The notes beneath the pieces are model-generated. The model was not told the origin of the DNA. It did no database searches and was given only the letters and a program-made list of their open reading frames with translations. A stretch of 64,000 nt of DNA, from contig WQVF01000007.1 in the NCBI GenBank assembly GCA_009781725.1, positions 1 through 64,000 of the forward strand, in the 5' to 3' direction. The DNA is from Defluviitaleaceae bacterium. Lineage in GTDB: Bacteria > Bacillota > Clostridia > Lachnospirales > WQUN01. Numbering within the stretch: position 1 is the stretch's first letter; every line of letters starts with the position of its first letter. Made by a program: the position numbers and the translations under genes. Positions 1 through 8,187 of the stretch are shown here, piece after piece.

Positions 1-126
1 CTGTCATTGCGAGCAAAGCGAAGCAATCCAGAAGGTTTGATTTGCTGGATTGCTTCGTCGCTTCGCTCCTCGCAACGACGAGGCAAGTGCATAATTATTC
101 ATAAAAATGCTTAATGAGACAGCTCC
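1..126. repeat. M1 element, right part (left end outside window)
   Basis: A REP-like palindrome (about 5-85), in which a cattgcgag/gaagcaatcc arm faces a ggattgcttcg/cgcaacgacg arm, is followed by an AT-rich tail. It ends in tgcttaatgagacagctcc, the right terminal inverted repeat shared with the copies at 27229, 42342 and 47065. The left terminus lies before the window. Confidence 0.8.
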
Positions 127-182
127 AATGAACAATGGCCTGGTCGAGGGTATAAGTACGACAGGTTTAAAGGGATGATAAT

Positions 183-2264
183 ATGAATTTTACTCTGCCC
201 GGTGAAACGGGATATGAAAAGCTGACCTTGGATTTGGCAAAGCGTTGGGGGGCGGATGTAATCCGGGACAGTGATGGTACAGCCCTGTCCAAGGAAATAC
301 TTGAGGCGGGATATCAGATTTACTCCACCATATGCCCGATACGTGAGCATAATCCCTGGATACGGGAGAATATGAATGCCCGGCAGCAGAACTTCCTATC
401 CACGGCACCTGTAACAGCTACAGGCGATGAGCTTAAAATCCGGCTGCTGGACGGGTTCTTTCAAGATCAGTTTAGCGTCAATGATAGTGAGAATGCATTA
501 CCCTATTGGCAGGTCTATGACCGTACCGCCGATGTGCCTGTTTCTGATTGGAGCTATGCCGATGGGGTTGTGACTATAAAGACCACCCCCTTTAGGCAAT
601 ATACCGTAAGCTTCCTGGCCTGGCGGGACTGGGAAGAGATTTCTATGTACAACCATACCACCAATAACTGGGATAAGGAAAAGCTGATGCAGCTTAATCC
701 CTACGCGCCGGGGTGTATGGATTATCTTAAGGGCTGGTTTGTAACTTGGTGTAAGGAGCATCCCCACTCAGATGTGGTGCGCTTTACCGCGTTGTTTTAT
801 AACTTTGCGTGGATTTGGGGCTCAGACCCAAGAAATCGTCATCTCTTTGTAGATTGGGCCAGTTATGACTTTACCGTATGCCCCGAGGCTTTGGATGATT
901 TCGCAATCGAATACGGTTATCGCCTTACAGCGGAGGACTTTGTACGGCAAGGCAAGTATTGCGCGACCCATCGACTTCCAAGTCAAAAAAAGCGCGATTG
1001 GATGGAGTTTATCGGTTCATTTGTGCGCCGTGCCACTCGAGAGCTGGTGGATATAATCCACACCGCAGGTAAAAAGGCCTATGTTTTTTACGATGATTCC
1101 TGGGTTGGTATGGAGCCCTATAGCGGAAAATTCCATGAAATGGCCTTTGACGGAATTATCAAATGTGTATTTTCCGGATATGAAGTGCGCCTTTGTGCCG
1201 ATGTGCCAGCCCCGGTACATGAAATCCGTTTTCATCCATATCTCTTTCCCGTGGGGCTTGGAGGCGCGCCTACTTTTTCCCCTGGAGGACAGCCCGGCAG
1301 GGATGCCATGGGCTACTGGGTGAATACCCGCAGGGCCTTGCTTCGTAAGAAAATCGAGCGTTGCGGCCTTGGTGGGTATTTGAGTTTAACAGAAGGCTAT
1401 CCGGATTTCATAAAGGCAATGGACCAGATTCTTATGGAGTTTGACAAGATTTCTACCCTCCATGAAACAGGTACTCCTGCTGTGCTAAAGCCCAAGATAG
1501 GGATACTCCATGCCTGGGGCAAACTGCGTTCGTGGACTCTTTCTGGTCATTTTCATGAGACAGACAATTTTGTGCTTATTCATGTGTTAGAGGCACTTTC
1601 TGGGCTGCCCTACGATGTGGAGTTTTTCTCCTTTGATGACGAGATACCCGAAGGACTTGACGTTATTATCAATGCCGGTGAAGCGGGTACTGCCTGGAGC
1701 GGTGGCGCCTGCTGGGAAGATGAAAGCATTGTGGAGACCCTAACCCAGTGGGTATATGACGGAGGAATGTTTATAGGAATAAAGGAACCCAGTGCCATCC
1801 CAGGCTATGCGACCTATCTGCGAATGGCCCATGTACTAGGTGTCGACATTGATAATGGAGAAAAAGCCTGTCATGGGCGATGGAAATTTGAATCGGAGAA
1901 TTCAGTTTCCTCTATGTATAAAACCCGCAAGGATGTAATCTTGACAGATGGCAAAGCTCGAGTGCTTTCCGCGGATGGTGATATTCCCACTGTTGTGGTA
2001 AATGATTTCGGCAAGGGTAGGGGGATATATCTGGCGGACTTTAAATACAGTCCCGCTGCCACTCGGGATTTGATGAATCTAATTAATTTTATCACTTTGG
2101 CAGAAGGCGTTTCCGACAATCCAAATGTGGAATGCACAGTGTTCCCAGGGAAAATAATTATGATTAATAACATAGATGCTCCTCAGGCTGCCTCATGCAG
2201 ATGGAATGAGCAGGAGTATTCGGCTCAATTGAAACCATATGAAATGAGGGAAATCGAAATATGA
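183..2264 (+). CDS. GH112 phosphorylase, probable D-galactosyl-1,4-L-rhamnose phosphorylase
   Basis: This 693-residue protein has the length and layout of the GH112 family (galacto-N-biose/lacto-N-biose phosphorylase and galactosyl-rhamnose phosphorylase): an N-terminal TIM barrel followed by a glutaminase-like and a C-terminal beta domain. The segment YDDSWVGMEPY near residues 303-313 matches the family catalytic-acid region, with Asp305 the likely acid. There is no signal peptide, so it acts in the cytoplasm and would split Gal-beta-1,4-Rha with phosphate into galactose 1-phosphate and rhamnose. The rhamnose-type specificity is inferred from the adjoining rhamnogalacturonan genes. An AAGGG ribosome site lies 8 bases before the ATG. 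The stop overlaps the next start by 4 bases, indicating translational coupling. A lacto-N-biose phosphorylase remains possible. Confidence 0.85.
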   Translation: MNFTLPGETGYEKLTLDLAKRWGADVIRDSDGTALSKEILEAGYQIYSTICPIREHNPWIRENMNARQQNFLSTAPVTATGDELKIRLLDGFFQDQFSVNDSENALPYWQVYDRTADVPVSDWSYADGVVTIKTTPFRQYTVSFLAWRDWEEISMYNHTTNNWDKEKLMQLNPYAPGCMDYLKGWFVTWCKEHPHSDVVRFTALFYNFAWIWGSDPRNRHLFVDWASYDFTVCPEALDDFAIEYGYRLTAEDFVRQGKYCATHRLPSQKKRDWMEFIGSFVRRATRELVDIIHTAGKKAYVFYDDSWVGMEPYSGKFHEMAFDGIIKCVFSGYEVRLCADVPAPVHEIRFHPYLFPVGLGGAPTFSPGGQPGRDAMGYWVNTRRALLRKKIERCGLGGYLSLTEGYPDFIKAMDQILMEFDKISTLHETGTPAVLKPKIGILHAWGKLRSWTLSGHFHETDNFVLIHVLEALSGLPYDVEFFSFDDEIPEGLDVIINAGEAGTAWSGGACWEDESIVETLTQWVYDGGMFIGIKEPSAIPGYATYLRMAHVLGVDIDNGEKACHGRWKFESENSVSSMYKTRKDVILTDGKARVLSADGDIPTVVVNDFGKGRGIYLADFKYSPAATRDLMNLINFITLAEGVSDNPNVECTVFPGKIIMINNIDAPQAASCRWNEQEYSAQLKPYEMREIEI

Positions 2265-3292
2265 ACCAGCTACTACCCATAATTGAAAAAGTCGTGGACC
2301 GCACCATGAGAATGGACCTAACCTGGGATTGGCCCTGTGGTGTGGCTTATTATGGCATTTGCGAGGCATACAAAGCGACAGGGGAGAAAAAATATCTCGA
2401 CCTGCTAAAAGCTCGCATAGATGAATACCGTGAGCTAGGCCTACCCCCGGTTTCCACAGTAAATACCTGCGCCATGGGTCATTCCATGATTACCCTATTC
2501 GAAGAAACAGAAGATGAGGTTTACTGGGAAATCGCACTCAAAAAATTGGACTATCTCCGTAACAAGGCCCCACGCTTTGGCGACGGTGTAATCCAACATA
2601 CCGTAAGCGCGAAAAACGACTTCCCAGAACAGGCCTGGGCTGATACCCTGTTTATGGCGGCACTATTTATGCTGCGTATGGGTGTAAAAATGCAAGACGA
2701 AGACCTGAAAAACGACGCCCTCAATCAGTATTACTGGCATATCAAGTACCTACAAGACCCGACAATGGGGCTCTGGTATCACGGATATAATAATATTACC
2801 CAGAATCATATGAGTGGTTTTTTCTGGGGCCGTGCCAACGCGTGGGCTGCATATACAATGAGCCAGGTTGGGCATTACTTACCTGAAGCATATTTGTATC
2901 CAAGATTTATGGATGTAGCCGGGTCTGTTAACGAGCAGCTAGCCGCTCTCAAACTACTGCAAACGGAAAACGGCCTATGGCGCACCTTACTTGATGACCC
3001 AGACAGCTACGAAGAAATCTCCGCATCCTGCGGCATAGCCGCCGCAATGACAGCGCGAGGCAACCCCCTCCATCGCAAATATGTGCAAGCCGCTTTACAA
3101 GGGGTGCTTGATAATATATCCTCAGACGGACGAGTCCAAAATGTGTCTGGTGGCACCGCCATCATGAAAGACCGAGAAGGATATAGAAATATCAGCCGGG
3201 ATTGGATACAAGGCTGGGGCCAGGGGCTGGCACTTACGTTCCTGTCAGCTGCCGTAATGGCAGAGCAATTCCGCAGTGACGGAGCACTGTAA
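2261..3292 (+). CDS. GH105 unsaturated rhamnogalacturonyl hydrolase
   Basis: This 343-residue cytoplasmic glycosidase is YteR/YesR-like. It removes the 4,5-unsaturated galacturonic acid left at the non-reducing end of rhamnogalacturonan I fragments by lyases, giving 5-keto-4-deoxyuronate and a rhamnose-ended product. The motif AWADTLFMA, with Asp128, corresponds to the catalytic Asp143 of YteR, and the FWGRANAWA block is the other family signature. The (alpha/alpha)6-barrel length is normal. The start overlaps the stop of the GH112 gene (ATGA), so the two are co-translated. The product is the substrate of the KduI encoded just downstream. Confidence 0.9.
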   Translation: MNQLLPIIEKVVDRTMRMDLTWDWPCGVAYYGICEAYKATGEKKYLDLLKARIDEYRELGLPPVSTVNTCAMGHSMITLFEETEDEVYWEIALKKLDYLRNKAPRFGDGVIQHTVSAKNDFPEQAWADTLFMAALFMLRMGVKMQDEDLKNDALNQYYWHIKYLQDPTMGLWYHGYNNITQNHMSGFFWGRANAWAAYTMSQVGHYLPEAYLYPRFMDVAGSVNEQLAALKLLQTENGLWRTLLDDPDSYEEISASCGIAAAMTARGNPLHRKYVQAALQGVLDNISSDGRVQNVSGGTAIMKDREGYRNISRDWIQGWGQGLALTFLSAAVMAEQFRSDGAL

Positions 3293-3323
3293 ACCGTAGG
3301 GGGGCGTCCTCGACATCCCCCAA

Positions 3324-3449
3324 TCGGTTTTGATGATAGGGCCAAAGGCGTTTTTCTTCCGGCTAAATTACATGTCGGTTGACAGGGCAATTCGCTAATA
3401 TAAGGACTTGTTCGGTTTTGATGATATCGATAAAGGCGTTTTTCTTCCG
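3324..3449 (+). repeat. Pair of 38-bp direct repeats upstream of kduI
   Basis: Two near-identical blocks (3324-3361 and 3412-3449) share tcggttttgatgata and aaaggcgtttttcttccg, differing only in a few central bases. They lie in the 193-bp gap between the GH105 gene and kduI. They could be a regulator binding site pair or a duplicated remnant. No terminator separates the two genes convincingly. Confidence 0.6.
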
Positions 3450-3485
3450 ATTTTAATTAATTTTTTTATATGAAGGGAGTACAAA

Positions 3486-4322
3486 ATGAAACTAGAAACC
3501 CGTTATTCAAATCACCCAGATGATGTAATGCACTATTCTACAACGGAATTGCGCGAGCATTTCCTTATTGAGCCGGTTTTCGTCCCTGGAGAGGTCAACC
3601 TGGTCTATTCCCATATAGACAGGATAATCGTGGGGGGAATCATGCCCACAGACAAGCCTTTGGAGCTTACCGCTGGCAAGGAAATGGGTGTGGATTCCTT
3701 CTTCGAGCGTCGCGAGGGGGGCATCATTAATATCGGTGGCAAGGGCAAGGTTGTCCTTGATGGCAAGGAGTTCCCTATGGGATTCCAGGATGGCCTATAC
3801 ATCGGCAAGGGCGTAAAAACCGCAAAGTTTACCGCTGATGACCCCGCTACGCCTCCAAAATTCTATTTCAATTCTGCACCAGCTCATCACCCCTATCCCT
3901 CCACTCTTATTACCTTGGAAGGTGCAAAAAAAGTGCATCTGGGGAGCCATGAGACTTCCAACAAGCGCACAATCAATCAATATCTCCACCCAGATGTAGT
4001 GGAAACCTGCCAATTGGTAATGGGTATGACCATCCTTGAGGCAGGCAGCGTATGGAACACAATGCCCTGCCATACCCACGAACGGCGTATGGAGGCGTAC
4101 TTCTATTTTGATATGGCACCAGATGCCAGGGTAGTCCACCTGATGGGCCAACCGGACGAAACCAGACATATTATCGTTGCCAATGAAGAAGCGGTGCTTT
4201 CCCCAAGTTGGTCTATCCACGCGGGAGCGGGGACCGGGAGCTATACATTTATATGGGGAATGTGTGGCGAGAATATTACATTTACCGATATGGATGTTGT
4301 GGCTATGGAGAATTTAAAATAA
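3486..4322 (+). CDS. kduI: 5-keto-4-deoxyuronate isomerase KduI
   Basis: This 278-residue cupin-fold zinc isomerase converts 5-keto-4-deoxyuronate into 3-deoxy-D-glycero-2,5-hexodiulosonate in the pectin pathway. The zinc ligands fall at exactly the E. coli KduI positions: His196, His198, Glu203 and His245. The length matches the family. A GAAGGGAG ribosome site sits 6 bases before the ATG. It lies between the GH105 gene that makes its substrate and the kduD gene that uses its product. Confidence 0.96.
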   Translation: MKLETRYSNHPDDVMHYSTTELREHFLIEPVFVPGEVNLVYSHIDRIIVGGIMPTDKPLELTAGKEMGVDSFFERREGGIINIGGKGKVVLDGKEFPMGFQDGLYIGKGVKTAKFTADDPATPPKFYFNSAPAHHPYPSTLITLEGAKKVHLGSHETSNKRTINQYLHPDVVETCQLVMGMTILEAGSVWNTMPCHTHERRMEAYFYFDMAPDARVVHLMGQPDETRHIIVANEEAVLSPSWSIHAGAGTGSYTFIWGMCGENITFTDMDVVAMENLK

Positions 4323-4324
4323 AA

Positions 4325-4407
4325 GCCCGTCACCCTGGCCTCGAGCCGGGGTCCCATTAGACTTTTAACAAAGGTCGGGGGATTCCGGGTCAAGCCCGGG
4401 ATGACAG
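4325..4407. repeat. REP-like palindrome, cccggg type
   Basis: An imperfect inverted repeat runs from cccgtcaccctggcc to caagcccgggatgac. It is related to the copies at 41140-41222 and inside 56178-56323. It occupies most of the gap between kduI and kduD. Confidence 0.75.
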
Positions 4408-4419
4408 AGGGTTTGGTTT

Positions 4420-5235
4420 TTGGAGGTGGTTCAAATCTTTGACACGAATATTTTCCGACTAGACGGCAAAATCGCCTTAGTAACCGGTGGTGCCCATGGG
4501 ATAGGCCAGGCAATGGCCTCGGCCCTTGCCCGTGCTGGTGCTACGATTGTCTTTAACGAAATCAACCAAGAAAATATGGAAAAAGGCCTACGAGCATACG
4601 AAGCGGAAGGAATCACCGCCAAAGGCTATGTATGCGACGTAACCGACGAGAAGGCCGTAGCAAACATGGTCGCGCAAATCCGCAAAGATGTAGGCATAAT
4701 TGATATCTTGGTAAACAACGCCGGGATAATAAAACGCATTCCAATGCTGGATATGACAGCAGATGACTTCCGCCAGGTAGTGGATATCAATCTCAATGGG
4801 CCATTTATAATGGCAAAGGCCGTTATCCCAGGGATGATAGAAAAAGGCCATGGCAAGATAATCAACATCTGCTCTATGATGAGCGAGCTGGGTCGGGAGA
4901 CTGTTTCTGGCTATGCAGCATCCAAGGGCGGTCTTAAGATGCTTACAAGGAATATCTGCTCAGAGTTCGGCCATGCCAATATCCAATGCAACGGTATAGG
5001 CCCGGGGTATATCGCAACGCCACAGACCGCACCGCTACGCGAACCCCAGGCAGACGGCAGTCCACACCCCTTCGACAGCTTTATAGTAGCCAAAACCCCG
5101 GCAAACCGCTGGGGTACCCCAGGGGATTTGCAAGGGCCGGTAGTTTTCCTGGCGTCCCAGGCGTCGGATTTTGTAAACGGTCATATCCTTTATGTAGATG
5201 GCGGGATTTTGGCATATATCGGGAAGCAGCCGTAG
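4420..5235 (+). CDS. kduD: 2-deoxy-D-gluconate 3-dehydrogenase KduD (SDR family)
   Basis: This short-chain dehydrogenase has the N-terminal TGGAHGIG nucleotide-binding loop, the NNAG motif and a Ser...YAASK catalytic triad. It reduces 3-deoxy-D-glycero-2,5-hexodiulosonate to 2-keto-3-deoxygluconate, the step after KduI. At most 271 residues are encoded from a TTG at 4420. The start is uncertain because the strong GGAGGTGG ribosome site (4422-4429) lies inside this extension. The family usually begins about where FDTNIF is read (4438), yet no ATG, GTG or TTG occurs in frame there. The other in-frame choice is GTG 4426. A terminator hairpin follows at 5320. Confidence 0.92.
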   Translation: MEVVQIFDTNIFRLDGKIALVTGGAHGIGQAMASALARAGATIVFNEINQENMEKGLRAYEAEGITAKGYVCDVTDEKAVANMVAQIRKDVGIIDILVNNAGIIKRIPMLDMTADDFRQVVDINLNGPFIMAKAVIPGMIEKGHGKIINICSMMSELGRETVSGYAASKGGLKMLTRNICSEFGHANIQCNGIGPGYIATPQTAPLREPQADGSPHPFDSFIVAKTPANRWGTPGDLQGPVVFLASQASDFVNGHILYVDGGILAYIGKQP

Positions 5236-5263
5236 GGCTGACATAGTAATTACATTAAACATA

Positions 5264-5291
5264 AGGGGGTTGTCTTCGATAAGACAATCCC
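5264..5291 (+). other. Hairpin after kduD
   Basis: A perfect short stem, GGGTTGTCTT paired with AAGACAATCC around a cgat loop, lies 30 bases after the kduD stop. It has no T-run, so it may stabilise the 3' end rather than terminate. Confidence 0.5.
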
Positions 5292-5319
5292 GGTTGGATG
5301 TTAGCTTTAAAATAATTGT

Positions 5320-5356
5320 AAAAGTCTATGAAATTACCAGTTTCTTAGACTTTTTT
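5320..5356 (+). terminator. Rho-independent terminator of the pectin cluster
   Basis: The stem AAAAGTCTA...GAAA pairs with TTTC...TAGACTTTT and runs into a T-run. It lies between kduD and the convergent gene at 5432 and could serve both. Confidence 0.75.
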
Positions 5357-5431
5357 GCTTGCGACGCATTTTATAAGTAAGCAGAGAAGGGTTCACTGAA
5401 TAGTTAAAGGGATAGTCCAAGTTTTAAGGTA

Positions 5432-6430
5432 CTATGCAAGCAGATGCTCCGTTAATTGTTCTGAAAATAAATCTAACTCAGAGTAAATCGCTGTTTTTAT
5501 CTCAGTGTACGACATATCTAAAAGTTGATTTGAAAGTCCAAAAAACATATCACTCTCAATGATATCCGTTTCTTTAAGGGCTACACCGAGTCCATAATGA
5601 GCCATACAATTTCTAAACTTATCATTTTTGTATTGAAGATTGATTGTAAAATTGGTTGCGAGTTTTTGGTTCATCTGTGGAATTAAGGTAGTTAGGTAAT
5701 AATATTGTAGATATGCAAAACGTAATTTTGTAGGAAATTCGTCAACAAAATATTGATTTATGAAGACTCTTATAAAATTTACGCTACACAATATAGAGAA
5801 TAATATAAAATCGTCATAACTGTTAATATCGCGAGGACATGCACTAAAAAAATGATAATCCTCATATCTAAATGTTAAATTGCCATTAACATGGTAAGGC
5901 AGAGTGCTATTACCACCATACACTGCCGCCAACTTGCCCGCAACTATACTTGTATCCTTTATGTAAGTACCATATTGCTCATCGCTGAACTTGTAAAAAG
6001 GCGTGTAAAGTGAACACAAAATAGTATTGCCACAAAAAGTGTTGCCCTGCAAATCTACTCCAGCATTATAATATAATCCACTCAATTTAGACCTAAGAGT
6101 ACGAGTATCATAAAAATATTTGTCACTTTCATTAAGGGCGTTTCTTAATTTGTTGAATAACTCATCATAGTTCATATCAAACAATTTTATCGAGTTACGC
6201 ATTTCCGTATAATGGTTTTTCTCTTTTTCCGTAAAAACTGGCGTGTCTATTCCGACTTTCCGCCCCCATTGTTCTGAACCATCAGCAAAGAGCCCGATAA
6301 AAGGTTGTAGCATCATAATGTAATTGCTTTTGGGGGCATTAGGACTTCTAAGTATTCTTGTAAGCGTATATACAAATCGTGCATCTGCCTGAATTAATTT
6401 ATATGATTTTTCTTGGACTTTATTCAGCAT
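5432..6430 (-). CDS. Uncharacterised protein with a C-terminal HEPN-like R-x4-H motif
   Basis: This 332-residue soluble protein matches nothing I can name with confidence. It is rich in aromatic and helix-forming residues. Near residues 273-278 it carries RNCMAH in a helical context followed by YGLG, which fits the R-x4-6-H motif of HEPN ribonuclease domains (for example Cthe_2314-like HEPN proteins). It is a lone gene between a metabolic cluster and element-rich DNA, as is common for defence or stress genes. Signal peptide and membrane segments are absent. The HEPN assignment is inference. Confidence 0.6.
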   Translation of the reverse strand: MLNKVQEKSYKLIQADARFVYTLTRILRSPNAPKSNYIMMLQPFIGLFADGSEQWGRKVGIDTPVFTEKEKNHYTEMRNSIKLFDMNYDELFNKLRNALNESDKYFYDTRTLRSKLSGLYYNAGVDLQGNTFCGNTILCSLYTPFYKFSDEQYGTYIKDTSIVAGKLAAVYGGNSTLPYHVNGNLTFRYEDYHFFSACPRDINSYDDFILFSILCSVNFIRVFINQYFVDEFPTKLRFAYLQYYYLTTLIPQMNQKLATNFTINLQYKNDKFRNCMAHYGLGVALKETDIIESDMFFGLSNQLLDMSYTEIKTAIYSELDLFSEQLTEHLLA

Positions 6431-6862
6431 AATTAAGCACTCTCCTTCAGGGTGAATATTTCAATTAAATCAACAAATGGCTTTTGTTATATAAACCATA
6501 ATTGCTTCTCAACTCTGAACCACAACTATAACATATCTACATGCAATATGCATCTAATACGAAAGGCATTTGGAAATTGTGTGATTATATCAACTCAAAA
6601 ACCCAAACATCCCCTCTATATTATCGTCAATACAATCGTAGGAAGCCTTGAAAACAGATTTTCTGATTTTCTAAATATAGACAGTTGATTTTGCCTGTTT
6701 AGGCGATGGCACAAGGCAATGACTTAAAGCTAATCCCATTTTGAATGCACCCTCAATTACACCTGAACACGCAGTCGTACTTTTACATAGTTTATGGAAA
6801 CGAGTATCCTCTCTTTTATGAGCACAAAAAAGAGAGGATAAATTATTTTGAGCAAATTATAC
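6431..6862. other. Non-coding stretch with one palindrome
   Basis: No convincing gene was found. A perfect-looking stem at 6806-6842 (ATCCTCTCTTTT pairing with AAAAAGAGAGGAT) precedes the M2 element. Nothing else stands out. Confidence 0.5.
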
Positions 6863-6965
6863 TAAAGCGAATTAATTCGAAATCATCCAGCCTGTTGCCG
6901 AAAACGTATAGAAGCGTTCGTGACTTTCGGCTCGGCCTGGACTGTTTCTCATTTAATTCGCTATA
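6863..6965. repeat. M2 palindromic element, copy 1
   Basis: About 103 bp bounded by agcgaattaa and ttaattcgcta, with inner arms ccagcctg/ccgaaaa and cggctcgg/cctggac forming a long imperfect hairpin. Close copies lie at 37147-37248 and 43890-43993. Size and terminal symmetry resemble a MITE. Confidence 0.8.
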
Positions 6966-6983
6966 ACACCAGGAGTTGAGATA

Positions 6984-7421
6984 ATGGACTGGATTCAGCA
7001 TCTAAACAAGGCTATTACTTATATGGAAGAACATATGAGGTCGGAAATTGACTATGTGCAGGTGGCAAAAGTTGCCTGCTGTTCCTCATATCACTTCCAG
7101 CGAATGTTTTCCTACATTGCCGGTGTGCCGTTGCCTGAATACATTAGGCGCAGAAAAATGTCCCTTGCGGCGGTTGACTTGCAAAGTGGAGAAAAAATTA
7201 TTGATGTAGCCCTCAAATATGGTTATTCGTCCCCTACGGCCTTTAACCGTGCGTTTCAAAGCATACACGGCATTGCGCCATCAAAGGCAAAAGAGGCGGG
7301 TGCTTTGCTGAAATCCTATCCTGTCATCAGCTTCAAACTAATTGCAAAAGGTGCGAACTTAAACTACATTTTAGCGCAAAAGTTCTGCGAAGGTTCAACG
7401 CAGAATTTTGCGCTCTTTTGA
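6984..7421 (+). CDS. AraC-family DNA-binding half of a split AraC/GyrI regulator
   Basis: The first 110 residues form a complete AraC double helix-turn-helix (MDWIQHLNKAITYMEEH, then CCSSYHFQRMFSYIAG and YSSPTAFNRAFQSIHG). In homologues this is followed without a break by a GyrI-like effector domain. Here the frame enters an 86-bp hairpin (7351-7436) and stops after about 20 foreign residues. A GGAG-type ribosome site precedes the ATG. The protein may still bind DNA but has lost its fused sensor half, which is encoded next door in another frame. Confidence 0.85.
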   Translation: MDWIQHLNKAITYMEEHMRSEIDYVQVAKVACCSSYHFQRMFSYIAGVPLPEYIRRRKMSLAAVDLQSGEKIIDVALKYGYSSPTAFNRAFQSIHGIAPSKAKEAGALLKSYPVISFKLIAKGANLNYILAQKFCEGSTQNFALF

Positions 7422-7436
7422 AGTTTAAGTTCGCAC
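7351..7436. repeat. 86-bp hairpin inserted in the AraC/GyrI gene
   Basis: The ends gtgcgaacttaaac and gtttaagttcgcac are perfect 14-bp inverted repeats. A second inner palindrome (gcaaaagttctgcg against cgcagaattttgc) fills most of the middle. Removing about 89 bp here restores the family sequence LIAKGVEEMEFRIEKK across the junction, so this is an insertion. I did not find another copy in the window. Confidence 0.8.
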
Positions 7437-7450
7437 TTGGAGTTGAAGAA

Positions 7451-8014
7451 ATGGAATTTAGAATTGAAAAGAAAGACCCAATCCGTGTTTTGGGTGTGTC
7501 CGCACCAATTAGTAGCGACATAACAGAAGCTTACGAAGAGGGTGAGGCCCTATGGATGAAAGTATTGTTTGAGGGTGCGCCAAAGGACGCAGATGGCGAC
7601 TATGTAGACATCGGCCCATTATGCAAAGAACTAAATGCCGCTGCCAATGCTCAGCATCCACCCATATACAATGGCTTTTTTGCTATTGAGATTGAACGAG
7701 GGAATGACAATAGCTGCGAATATATGATTGCCGCTGCAAGTACATTGCCTGAAGGTGGCAACTTGAAGGAGTATATTATTCCGGCACATACATGGGCGGT
7801 GTTTCCCGGCAAAAATTTTTTTGCAGATGAACATTCAACTATAGAATCCGCCATAAAACATGAAGAACGAATTTACACAGAATGGCTGCCAACCTCGGGT
7901 TATGAAATCGCTGATAGATTGGATGTGAGTTTCACATTTGCGACTGAAGACTTAGCAAATATGCCTTTTGAACGGTGGTTGCCTGTCAGGAAAGTGGACA
8001 ATATGCTTATATAG
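7451..8014 (+). CDS. GyrI-like effector-binding half of the split regulator
   Basis: From ATG 7451 (MEFRIEKK) the product is a complete GyrI-like small-molecule-binding domain of about 187 residues, with the typical WAVFPGK and YTEWLPTSGYE blocks. An open frame extends back to a TTG at 7418 inside the hairpin, but GGAG at 7439-7442 and the conserved junction favour 7451. It was presumably fused to the AraC domain before the hairpin inserted, and could now be a free ligand-binding protein. Confidence 0.82.
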   Translation: MEFRIEKKDPIRVLGVSAPISSDITEAYEEGEALWMKVLFEGAPKDADGDYVDIGPLCKELNAAANAQHPPIYNGFFAIEIERGNDNSCEYMIAAASTLPEGGNLKEYIIPAHTWAVFPGKNFFADEHSTIESAIKHEERIYTEWLPTSGYEIADRLDVSFTFATEDLANMPFERWLPVRKVDNMLI

Positions 8015-8065
8015 GTATGCTGCTATATAACAATGCTCATTGAAATGAGGTCTGTCCCTTTACAG

Positions 8066-8137
8066 GACAGACATCATGCCGCCCGCGGCACCCAAAGCAA
8101 TGTAATTCTTTGGTGCCGTGGGTTCATGATGTCTGTC
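8066..8137. repeat. 72-bp palindrome
   Basis: gacagacatcatg...cggcacccaaag pairs with ctttggtgccg...catgatgtctgtc to form one long hairpin with a short AT loop. It lies between the GyrI-like gene (plus) and the convergent kinase gene (minus) and may act as a two-way terminator or be a small mobile palindrome. Confidence 0.7.
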
Positions 8138-8187
8138 ATTTTCAGGACAGTACAAGCTTGCGTATAGTATGATTATCCAGGCCTTTT

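Noticed and set aside
6452-6966. Small plus-strand frames (78 and 73 codons)
   Set aside because: No ribosome site, no protein-like composition, and the second runs through the M2 repeat.
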